From assembly GCA_027320785.1 (NCBI GenBank), contig DAHVKR010000126.1, positions 1 to 5,219 on the forward strand: a stretch of DNA of 5,219 nt. Reading direction: 5' to 3'. A program made the translations under genes and the position numbers. Of this stretch, positions 1 through 5,219 are shown in pieces. The stretch is from Bdellovibrionales bacterium (GTDB lineage: Bacteria; Bdellovibrionota; Bdellovibrionia; Bdellovibrionales; Bdellovibrionaceae). Under the pieces are notes generated by a model, which worked only from the letters and a program-made list of their open reading frames with translations, searched no databases and was not told the origin of the DNA. The first letter of the stretch is position 1. Each line of letters begins with the position of its first letter.

Positions 1-587
1 TTATCGACAGGTCTTCCGCTTCTAATTTTTTTACGTAGCTCGCTTGCAGAAGTATCAATGTCTGGAATGCGAACAAATTGAATATTGCGACCCGTTGTTA
101 GCTCGATAAAATTAAAATCATACTCCAGGATATTTTCTTTTAAGTAATGAGGGAGCTGATCTTTTGAGGTCGGAATGTCGAAGCCAGGCCGAGTTGTGAA
201 TATGATGTTCACTTCTTTTAAAATATCACGATAGTCTTTCCAGCTACTAAAAGACTCGAGATGGTCCGCTCCCATAATAAGATAAAGATCTTCAGCGGAA
301 ACCTTCTTCCTATATTCTCTTAAGGTGTCGATCGTATAGCTTGTTCCACCTCGTTTAATCTCTAAGTCATCTACAGTAAATTGCGAGCCAAAACCCTGAA
401 GAGCTAGCTTAATCATTTCAAGTCTTTGCTCAGGGGTTGGACCCTCAATAGGAGTTTTAAGTGGACTTTTAAAAGTTGGGATAACTGAAATTCTGTCCAG
501 CCCCGCCTTCTTTTGAACTGCCGTTAAGCAAGCGATATGTCCCATGTGGGGTGGATTAAAACTACCACCGAATATTCCAACCTTCAT
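1..587 (-). CDS. nadD: Nicotinate-nucleotide adenylyltransferase NadD (C-terminus cut by window edge)
   Basis: NadD joins nicotinate mononucleotide to AMP from ATP, giving deamido-NAD in the cytoplasmic NAD biosynthesis pathway. The window shows 195 codons read from ATG at 587-585, with no in-frame stop before the left edge; the tta at 1-3 is out of frame. The nucleotidyltransferase signature GGSFNPPHMGH lies at residues 7-17. The substrate-loop segment IPTFKSPLK is at 36-44, the family-typical GGTSYTIDTLR at 80-90, and GADHLESFSSW at 106-116. The ISSTxIR-like nucleotide-binding motif appears as DTSASELRKKI at 178-188, so only some 10-20 residues should be missing. The start is supported by the position of the GGSF motif and by an AGGAG sequence 10 bases upstream. 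The gene begins one base after the obgE stop, which suggests co-transcription and probably translational coupling. Nothing points to a broken gene; the truncation is only the window end. Confidence 0.95.
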   Translation of the reverse strand, partial: MKVGIFGGSFNPPHMGHIACLTAVQKKAGLDRISVIPTFKSPLKTPIEGPTPEQRLEMIKLALQGFGSQFTVDDLEIKRGGTSYTIDTLREYRKKVSAEDLYLIMGADHLESFSSWKDYRDILKEVNIIFTTRPGFDIPTSKDQLPHYLKENILEYDFNFIELTTGRNIQFVRIPDIDTSASELRKKIRSGRPVD

Positions 588-588
588 A

Positions 589-1626
589 TTACAAATGCTC
601 CTGATTTTCTTGGAAGAGCTTCTCTGCAATTTGTATAATAAGCTCTCTTATATTTTTTCCCGTAACAGCGGAAATAATCAACGGCTTGTGGCCTATTTTT
701 TTCTCGAACTGCTGTGTAAGTCTTAATATATCATTTTCACTTAGCGTATCTGCTTTATTCAAAACAACCATTTGAGGACGCGATGATAATGCAAAAAAAC
801 CTTCTTTTTCTGCATTATCTTGGTCGTACATTTTGAGTTCGTCGTTGATATCTTCGTAGTCATCAAGTGGTAAGCGCCCCGACATCCCAGAGGCATCTAT
901 CAAATGAATAAACAATTTTGTTCTTTCAATATGTTTTAGAAATTGAATTCCCAGACCCACTCCCTGATGAGCACCTTTCACTAGGCCTGGTATGTCAGCT
1001 ACCACAAAGCTTTTTTCATCTGTGAACTTCACCACTCCGAGATGAGGAGTGAGTGTCGTAAAAGGATAGTCTGCAATTTTTGGCTTAGCTGCTGAAATTC
1101 GGGAAATTAATGTGGATTTTCCGGCATTTGGGAAACCAATTATTCCCACGTCGGCAATCAGCTTTAATTCTAAAACAACTTCCAATTCCTCGCCTGGCTC
1201 CCCAGGTTGTGCATGATCTGGAGCCTGGTTCACACTTGTTCTAAAGAAGTGATTCCCCTTGCCCCCACGTCCGCCTTTTAGAAGCTGAAATTCTTCGCGA
1301 TTTGTCATGTCCACAAGCGTGTGGCCATTTAAATCTCTGACAATAGTTCCCTCTGGAACGAGAAGGATAAGATCTTCGCCGGCAGCTCCTGAGCATTTTG
1401 AGCCCTGCCCCTGCTGGCCATTTTTTGCGCTATATTTTTTATTTCTTCTGAAATCCACAAGAGAGTTTAAGTGCTTTGACGTTCTCAGAATAACATCTCC
1501 ACCCTTACCACCATCACCGCCATCAGGCCCACCACGAGGCTCCATCGCCTCACGACGAAAGCTAACGCTCCCAGGGCCGCCATGACCTGAAGTTAAAACA
1601 ATCTGTACCTCATCTGTGAATTTCAT
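589..1626 (-). CDS. obgE: Obg-family GTPase (ObgE/CgtA), 50S assembly factor
   Basis: Obg is a conserved essential GTPase that binds the 50S subunit late in assembly and is linked to stress and cell-cycle control. The 345-residue protein has the glycine-rich Obg fold at about residues 1-158, with GHGGPG at 14-19, GGPDGGDGGKGG at 32-43 and GGRGGKGN at 118-125. The GTPase domain follows: G1 GFPNAGKST 164-172, G2 TT 190-191 in FTTLTPHLG, G3 DIPG 211-214, G4 NKAD 290-293 and G5 SAVTG 319-323. It ends right after the G domain, so it lacks the C-terminal OCT domain of many Gram-positive Obg proteins. The G4 approach (about 267-288) looks about nine residues longer than the E. coli protein as I remember it. 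The start MKFTDEVQI matches the family, but no strong Shine-Dalgarno precedes it. Upstream lies an intrinsic terminator after rpmA, so expression probably depends on readthrough or a weak local promoter. nadD follows after one base. Confidence 0.98.
   Translation of the reverse strand: MKFTDEVQIVLTSGHGGPGSVSFRREAMEPRGGPDGGDGGKGGDVILRTSKHLNSLVDFRRNKKYSAKNGQQGQGSKCSGAAGEDLILLVPEGTIVRDLNGHTLVDMTNREEFQLLKGGRGGKGNHFFRTSVNQAPDHAQPGEPGEELEVVLELKLIADVGIIGFPNAGKSTLISRISAAKPKIADYPFTTLTPHLGVVKFTDEKSFVVADIPGLVKGAHQGVGLGIQFLKHIERTKLFIHLIDASGMSGRLPLDDYEDINDELKMYDQDNAEKEGFFALSSRPQMVVLNKADTLSENDILRLTQQFEKKIGHKPLIISAVTGKNIRELIIQIAEKLFQENQEHL
598..602 (-). promoter_or_regulatory. Shine-Dalgarno of nadD inside the obgE 3' end
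   Basis: AGGAG on the minus strand lies 10 bases before the nadD ATG and within the last codons of obgE. Because the obgE stop and the nadD start are one base apart, ribosomes finishing obgE pass directly over this site. This supports the chosen nadD start and suggests coupled translation. Confidence 0.7.
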
Positions 1627-1647
1627 AATCGATCACTTGCTCGCAAC

Positions 1648-1675
1648 AAAAAAAGGGAGCCCTTTCGAGGCTCCC
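1648..1675 (-). terminator. Intrinsic terminator between rpmA and obgE
   Basis: On the minus strand a perfect 7-bp GC-rich stem, GGGAGCC (1675-1669) with GGCTCCC (1661-1655), encloses a 7-base loop. It is followed at once by seven T residues (1654-1648). The stem begins 29 bases after the rpmA stop and the T tract ends 21 bases before the obgE ATG. This is a textbook rho-independent terminator shape for the rplU-rpmA transcript. Because obgE and nadD lie downstream on the same strand, it may act as a partial terminator. Confidence 0.85.
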
Positions 1676-1688
1676 TCCTCAATAATGA

Positions 1689-1716
1689 ATTTTAAAGAGT
1701 TCGTCTATGCTGTCTT
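1689..1716 (-). promoter_or_regulatory. Weak candidate promoter for obgE-nadD
   Basis: AAGACA (1716-1711, 4 of 6 to TTGACA) and TAAAAT (1694-1689, 5 of 6 to TATAAT) are 16 bases apart on the minus strand, overlapping the end of rpmA. A start site would fall near 1682, so the 1675-1655 hairpin would sit at the very 5' end of an obgE message. Such matches are common by chance; the support is mainly that obgE lies behind a terminator and needs some source of transcript. Confidence 0.25.
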
Positions 1717-1965
1717 AGGATAAACGCTAACTTTGAATTTTTCTTTGGAAAAACGTTCAAAAGTTACAACGCCTTCAGCAACCGCATAGATTGTATGGTC
1801 TCGGCCCATTTTAACGTTGTTGCCCAAGTGAAACTTAGTTCCTCTTTGGCGAACAATGATTGTGCCTGGAAGAACGGCTTGCCCGCCGAATCTTTTAACG
1901 CCTAAGCGCTTACTCTGTGAATCACGTCCGTTCTTTGTACTACCGCCGGCCTTCTTACTTGCCAT
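1705..1965 (-). CDS. rpmA: 50S ribosomal protein L27 (bL27)
   Basis: L27 is a small basic protein of the large subunit whose N-terminus reaches towards the peptidyl transferase centre. The 86-residue product starts [20 protein letters not shown] and contains the family signature region [21 protein letters not shown] at about residues 22-42. The conserved stretch [20 protein letters not shown] lies at about 46-65. Length and start are normal for the family, and there is no cleavable N-terminal extension of the Firmicutes type (LQFFA before the ASKK segment). An AGAGGTG ribosome-binding sequence sits 5 bases before the ATG. It follows rplU by 18 bases, the usual rplU-rpmA pairing, and is followed by the terminator at 1648-1675. 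Confidence 0.98.
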   Translation of the reverse strand: MASKKAGGSTKNGRDSQSKRLGVKRFGGQAVLPGTIIVRQRGTKFHLGNNVKMGRDHTIYAVAEGVVTFERFSKEKFKVSVYPKTA

Positions 1966-1983
1966 ATTTCACCTCTAAATAAC

Positions 1984-2541
1984 TTACTTCGTTTTTTTAG
2001 CTGTCTTTTTCTTCGCTGTTGTCTTTTTAGCTCCCGCTTTTTTAGGGGCTGCTTTTTTAGCAACCTTCTTCTTCGCTGGGGCTTTTTTCTTCACAGTTTT
2101 TTGAGCAGGGGCCGCCTCTTTATTAGACGCGCGCTCTTTTCGAGCCGCTACTCGTGCCTGTGCTTTTTCTTCGCGAACTTTATCAACATCAATCACATTA
2201 GGAGCAGCATCTGTTTTTCCAACAGTACCATCCGGAGATGTAATAGATTTAACAAAAAGCTCTGTGAAAAGCTGTCTGTGAGTTGCAAACTTTCTGTAAG
2301 ATTGTCTTCTTTTCTTTTTGAAAACTAATACCTTACGGGTTTTCGCTTGCTTCGTAACAACAACCGTTACTTTCGCATTTTTAACCAAGGGCTGTCCAGT
2401 GTGAACGGCATCTCCGCCAACGAACAATACCTCATTGATATCAAATTCTGATCCAAGTTCTTTATCAAGTTTTTCAACTTGCAAAACATCACCGGGCTTG
2501 ACAGTGTATTGCTTTCCACCGGTTCTAATGATTGCGTACAT
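1984..2541 (-). CDS. rplU: 50S ribosomal protein L21 (bL21) with long basic C-terminal tail
   Basis: L21 binds 23S rRNA in the large subunit. Residues 1-103 form a complete L21 core: it opens MYAIIRTGGKQYTVKPGD, and the rRNA-binding signature, KKKRRQSYRKFATHRQ followed by LFTELFVKSI, runs from 75 to 100. Family members usually stop near residue 103, but this one continues to 185. Residues about 119-145 are charged and likely helical (DVDKVREEKAQARVAARKER). Residues 146-185 are almost only Lys, Ala, Thr and Pro in AKK/PAKK-like units, resembling the tail of histone H1-like proteins. The tail is in frame with an ordinary TAA stop and shows no sign of a frameshift. The role of the tail is unknown; extra RNA or DNA contact is inference. 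GGAGG lies only 4 bases before the ATG. rpmA follows after 18 bases, and a 207-base leader region lies upstream. Confidence 0.97.
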   Translation of the reverse strand: MYAIIRTGGKQYTVKPGDVLQVEKLDKELGSEFDINEVLFVGGDAVHTGQPLVKNAKVTVVVTKQAKTRKVLVFKKKRRQSYRKFATHRQLFTELFVKSITSPDGTVGKTDAAPNVIDVDKVREEKAQARVAARKERASNKEAAPAQKTVKKKAPAKKKVAKKAAPKKAGAKKTTAKKKTAKKTK

Positions 2542-2748
2542 GCGTCCTCCAAAAGGGTGCGACCAAGCTGGTCAACAAGTGCTTGAGCCAAACGTTTCTG
2601 CCACTCCGCAGGAGGGTTTGTCAACTTATATGCTTTAATCGGACTCAATAAAATGTGGGGGTATGGGCTACTTTTTCAAGCGCCGAGCCCTTAAATAAGC
2701 CATTAATTTTAATAAAATCTATTATATTCAGTGGTTTATGAACATGCC
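2542..2748 (-). promoter_or_regulatory. Non-coding region upstream of rplU, possible leader RNA
   Basis: This gap between the rng stop and the rplU start holds no convincing gene. On the minus strand it has three short potential stems: GGGCT (2690-2686) with AGCCC (2669-2665); CTCC (2614-2611) with GGAG (2607-2604) around a TGC loop; and GACCA (2573-2569) with TGGTC (2565-2561) around GCT, just before the ribosome-binding site. The CCTCC in the second stem (2615-2611) is also complementary to the rplU Shine-Dalgarno GGAGG (2550-2546), so two exclusive pairings are possible. Ribosomal protein leaders that respond to their own product are known, including for L21 in Bacillus; I cannot match this one to a known family. 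A TATAAG (2630-2625) could be a second, weaker -10 box. No good T-tailed terminator follows rng, so readthrough from rng is possible. Confidence 0.4.
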
Positions 2749-2750
2749 CT
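2721..2750 (-). promoter_or_regulatory. Candidate promoter for rplU-rpmA
   Basis: A perfect TATAAT -10 box (2726-2721) lies on the minus strand directly after rng. The best -35 match is AGGGCA (2750-2745, 3 of 6) at an 18-base spacing, overlapping the rng stop codon. Transcription would start near 2714, giving a leader of about 170 bases before rplU. The -10 is strong but the -35 is poor and the surroundings are AT-rich, so chance remains possible. Confidence 0.4.
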
Positions 2751-4284
2751 AAACGTAAAAGACTTCGTATTGCTCAAGATGGTAGGTCGGCTCGATTTTA
2801 AAGGCCACGGACTTTCCAATTTTAGCTTCCACAAATTCGAGGGACTCATTTTCGATCTCATAAATCCAGTCGACCACGTCACTATGGCAGTGAACGACAA
2901 TAGAGGCGTTCTTTTTATCCAATAGGGGCGCTTCTCTCTCAATTTCTCTAAAAATTTCACTGGCTACGGTCGATTTCTTTTTTATGTAGCCCTTGCCTTC
3001 ACAATATTCGCAAGGCTCCGCCAGCGACTTAATTAGGCTCGGGCGGATTCGCTTGCGCGTCATTTCCACAAGGCCCAACTGTGACATGGCAATGACATGG
3101 GTGCGAGCCCGGTCATGAGAGGTTTCCTCTTTTAGGGCCTCGAGGACTTTTTCGCGATGAAGCTCTTTTTCCATATCTATAAAATCGACAATGATAATGC
3201 CCCCGCAATTGCGAATTCTGAGCTGATGGGCAATTTCCCTGACGGCCTCTAAGTTTGTTTTAAGAATGGTGTCCTCAAGATCTTTTTTTCCAACAAAGCG
3301 ACCCGTATTCACATCAATCACCACAAGCGCCTCAGCCTCGTCAATGACGATATAGCCGCCGGACTTCAGCCATATTTTTCGATCCATTGAGCGCGAAACC
3401 TCAATGTCGATTTCGTACATATCGAATAAAGGCTTTTGTTGATCATAGTAAATTATATTTTGTTTGTACTTCGGCATCAACTGAGTCACAAACTTGCTGA
3501 CTTTTTTATGAACTTCTTCACTGTCGACCCAGACCGCCGTCACGTCTTCGCTCATCATGTCACGCAAAGCGCGCAGCTCGACGTCGAGCTCCGAGTGAAT
3601 CAGGTTAGGAGATTTTTTCTTTTCGTAGTTTTTAAAAATTTCTTTCGCCAGACGGTCCAGATAATCAATATCAGCCTTGAGCTGCTCTTCAGTGGCACCC
3701 TCGCCGGCGGTCCGAACAATTACGCCCCCTTGTGGGGTTAGTTTTTGAACGACTTCCTTTAAGCGCTCTCTCTCTGTCTCATTTTCAATTCGACGACTTA
3801 TTCCCAAATGACGAATGGTCGGGAGGTAAACAATAAATCGGCCCGGCAAAGAAATATGTGTCGTGAGGCGAGCCCCCTTTGTTCCCAATGGATCCTTCGC
3901 CACTTGAACCAAAATAGACTGTCCTTCTTTAAGCAAGTCTTGAATGGGAGTCTTGTTGGCAGCAATTCTCTCTCGCGAGTAGCCGCTCTCTCCCTCGTCT
4001 GTTGTAAGGGGTTCTTCCTGGTCAATTTCAGAGAAGGGATAGGCTTCCGAGTCTACGTCCTCTCGGATGTCTCCTACATAAAGGAACGCGGCTCGATCTA
4101 AACCAATATCCACAAATGCAGCCTGCATCCCAGGCAAAACACGAATAACAGTTCCTCGATGAATACTCCCCACTAAAGTCGGGGAAGTCTTTCGTTCCGT
4201 GTAAAAATCCATCAAGGTACCCGATTGAATATAGGCGACTCGTGTTTCATTAGGCTTAACATTTATGAGGATCTCTGCTGCCAT
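2749..4284 (-). CDS. rng: Ribonuclease G (Rne/Rng family endoribonuclease)
   Basis: RNase G is a cytoplasmic Mg-dependent endonuclease that cuts single-stranded AU-rich RNA, matures the 16S rRNA 5' end and aids mRNA decay. The 511-residue protein starts with the RNase G-type segment AAEILINVKPNETRVAYIQSG. It has an S1-like domain at about 39-145, with RVLPGMQAAFVDIGLDRAAF at 48-67 and VAKDPLGTKGARLTT at 128-142. The catalytic aspartates are D324 in VVIDVNTGRFVG and D367 in IIIVDFIDM. The zinc-link cysteines C425 and C428 lie in CEYCEGKG. It ends at QYEVFYV, as RNase G proteins do, without the long disordered scaffold of RNase E, so no degradosome platform is expected here. An acidic insert at about 74-108 within the S1 domain makes it somewhat longer than the E. 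coli enzyme. GGAGG lies 3 bases before the ATG. It heads the minus-strand cluster upstream of rplU and is divergent from pilT. Confidence 0.96.
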   Translation of the reverse strand: MAAEILINVKPNETRVAYIQSGTLMDFYTERKTSPTLVGSIHRGTVIRVLPGMQAAFVDIGLDRAAFLYVGDIREDVDSEAYPFSEIDQEEPLTTDEGESGYSRERIAANKTPIQDLLKEGQSILVQVAKDPLGTKGARLTTHISLPGRFIVYLPTIRHLGISRRIENETERERLKEVVQKLTPQGGVIVRTAGEGATEEQLKADIDYLDRLAKEIFKNYEKKKSPNLIHSELDVELRALRDMMSEDVTAVWVDSEEVHKKVSKFVTQLMPKYKQNIIYYDQQKPLFDMYEIDIEVSRSMDRKIWLKSGGYIVIDEAEALVVIDVNTGRFVGKKDLEDTILKTNLEAVREIAHQLRIRNCGGIIIVDFIDMEKELHREKVLEALKEETSHDRARTHVIAMSQLGLVEMTRKRIRPSLIKSLAEPCEYCEGKGYIKKKSTVASEIFREIEREAPLLDKKNASIVVHCHSDVVDWIYEIENESLEFVEAKIGKSVAFKIEPTYHLEQYEVFYV

Positions 4285-4367
4285 ACGCCTCCAAGCTTTA
4301 GTCTATAAACGCCACATTATGCAATTGGAATTAAAAAATGGCGCGGGAACTGCCGAACAGAACTATA
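4285..4367. promoter_or_regulatory. Divergent rng/pilT intergenic region
   Basis: This short region must carry the start signals for both rng (minus) and pilT (plus). The rng ribosome-binding site GGAGG is at 4292-4288. Minus-strand CATAAT (4319-4314) is a possible rng -10 box but lacks a good -35. Plus-strand TATAAA at 4304-4309 could serve pilT, again without a clear -35. I can name no promoter with confidence. If pilT starts at 4338, the gap shrinks to 53 bases. Confidence 0.3.
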
Positions 4368-5219
4368 ATGGCAACAATCGACGAACTCTTCAAGCTCATG
4401 GTAGAACAAAAGGCCTCCGACCTTCATATTACATCTGGGGCCCCGCCTTTTTTGCGACTCCATGGAAACATGGTCCCTCTTAACTACCGCGAGCTCAGCA
4501 ACCAAGATGTTCAAGGTCTTGTCTTCGAGATTCTCTCCGAAAAACAAAAAAAGATTTTCGTCGAAAAATGGGAGCTTGACTGTGCTTACGCCGTTCCCGG
4601 CATCGGAAGATTTCGTGTGAATGTTTTTATGCAGCGAAAAGGGCTGGGCGCCGTTTTTCGAGTAATTCCTGAAAAAATCCTAACACCACAAGAGCTCAAT
4701 CTTCCTCCGAGCATTATGGATATGATAGAGGCTGACCGCGGCCTCATTCTTGTAACCGGCCCCACAGGCTCTGGTAAATCCACAACTCTTGCTGCCCTCA
4801 TCCACCATATCAACATGACACGAGAGGCGCACATTTTAACTGTTGAGGACCCTGTTGAGTTTGTTCATCAAAATATTAAATCCCTGGTTAATCAAAGAGA
4901 AGTCGGTAGCCATACTAAGAACTTCGCAAACGCCTTAAAGGCAGCTCTGCGTGAAGATCCAGATATCATGCTTGTGGGTGAGTTGCGGGACTTAGAAACC
5001 ATTTCTCTTGCGCTAACCGCTGCGGAAACAGGCCATCTTGTGTTTGGCACTCTCCACACTAATAGTGCTGCTAAAACGATAGACCGTATTATTGACGTCT
5101 TTCCCGGCAATGAAAAAACCTTAGTTCGTTCTATGCTGTCAGAGTCTTTACGTGCCGTTATTTCGCAAACCTTAGTCAAACGCAAAACGGGTGGCCGAGT
5201 GGCCGCTCATGAAATCATG
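4368..5219 (+). CDS. pilT: Type IV pilus retraction ATPase PilT (C-terminus cut by window edge)
   Basis: PilT is the hexameric cytoplasmic motor that disassembles the type IV pilus at its base, driving twitching motility and surface attachment. The window shows 284 codons, open to the right edge. The N-terminal domain begins MATIDELFKLMVEQKASDLH, matching the PilT opening, and continues with RFRVNVFMQRKGLGAVFRVIP at 81-101. Walker A is GPTGSGKST at 131-139, the Asp box TVEDPVEF at 158-165, Walker B DIMLVGELRD at 199-208 and the His box TGHLVFGTLHT at 221-231. GRVAAHEIM at 276-284 is typical PilT sequence. There is no extra N-terminal domain or four-cysteine zinc motif as in the extension ATPase PilB. 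The AIRNL retraction motif should lie just past the edge. Start choice: ATG 4368 fits the family length but has no Shine-Dalgarno. In-frame ATG 4338 adds ten residues (MARELPNRTI), follows a GGAA at 7 bases, and has an in-frame TAA at 4332-4334 upstream. Which other pilus genes accompany it cannot be seen. Confidence 0.95.
   Translation, partial: MATIDELFKLMVEQKASDLHITSGAPPFLRLHGNMVPLNYRELSNQDVQGLVFEILSEKQKKIFVEKWELDCAYAVPGIGRFRVNVFMQRKGLGAVFRVIPEKILTPQELNLPPSIMDMIEADRGLILVTGPTGSGKSTTLAALIHHINMTREAHILTVEDPVEFVHQNIKSLVNQREVGSHTKNFANALKAALREDPDIMLVGELRDLETISLALTAAETGHLVFGTLHTNSAAKTIDRIIDVFPGNEKTLVRSMLSESLRAVISQTLVKRKTGGRVAAHEIM

Noticed and set aside
1..3. tta at the left edge, which would read as a TAA stop for nadD
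   Set aside because: nadD codons fall on 3-5, 6-8 and so on, so this triplet is out of frame and the gene continues beyond the window.
1307..1585. Plus-strand open frame of 92 codons, proline/serine-rich
   Set aside because: It is antisense to the glycine-rich Obg domain; its proline-rich composition is simply the complement of GGx codons.
2619..2624. Perfect minus-strand TTGACA that could be a -35 box for rplU
   Set aside because: The sequence 16-18 bases downstream (around GGCAGAAA) has no resemblance to a -10 box.
2367..2648. Minus-strand open frame of 93 codons overlapping the rplU start and its leader
   Set aside because: It lies in another frame of the well-supported rplU 5' half, has no recognisable family features and has no good ribosome-binding site.
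3436..4101. Plus- and minus-strand open frames inside rng (3436-3741, 3798-4025, 3808-4101)
   Set aside because: All are shadows of the conserved RNase G reading frame, with no independent support.
4364..4369. Plus-strand TATAAT just before and over the pilT ATG 4368
   Set aside because: A start site from it would fall inside the coding region, and there is no -35 match at the right distance (GCGCGG).
4586..5185. Minus-strand open frames opposite pilT (4586-4834, 4892-5185)
   Set aside because: They are antisense to conserved PilT motifs including Walker A, Walker B and the His box, with no independent features.

Overview
This is a housekeeping region from a Gram-negative bacterium with moderately AT-leaning DNA. 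It holds six protein genes. Five are on the minus strand in the order rng, rplU, rpmA, obgE, nadD. The sixth, pilT, is divergent on the plus strand. The order ribonuclease G, L21, L27, Obg, NadD is a layout I associate with the former Deltaproteobacteria and Bdellovibrionota. A PilT retraction ATPase next door and a lysine/alanine-rich tail on L21 would fit a Bdellovibrio-like organism. That placement is inference from gene order and protein character, not from a marker search.

Layout on the plus-strand scale: nadD runs off the left edge (1-587, C-terminus missing). obgE (589-1626) is separated from nadD by one base. A clear intrinsic terminator-like hairpin (1648-1675) follows, then rpmA (1705-1965) and rplU (1984-2541). 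Next comes a 207-base non-coding stretch (2542-2748) that probably holds the rplU promoter and leader RNA. rng (2749-4284) follows, then a short divergent intergenic region, and pilT (from 4338 or 4368) runs off the right edge with its last part missing.

Functionally, the minus-strand cluster is about ribosome production and RNA metabolism: RNase G matures and degrades RNA, L21 and L27 are large-subunit proteins, and Obg is a GTPase of late 50S assembly. NadD makes NAD precursor dinucleotide and is often found beside obgE. The terminator between rpmA and obgE suggests that the abundant ribosomal-protein transcript is cut down before obgE and nadD. pilT belongs to a separate system, type IV pilus retraction and twitching motility.

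I found no mobile element, CRISPR array, RNA gene or unknown gene system. The points worth a second look are small: the extended L21 tail, the possible rplU leader, the terminator/obgE arrangement, lineage-type insertions in RNase G and Obg, and the ambiguous pilT start.
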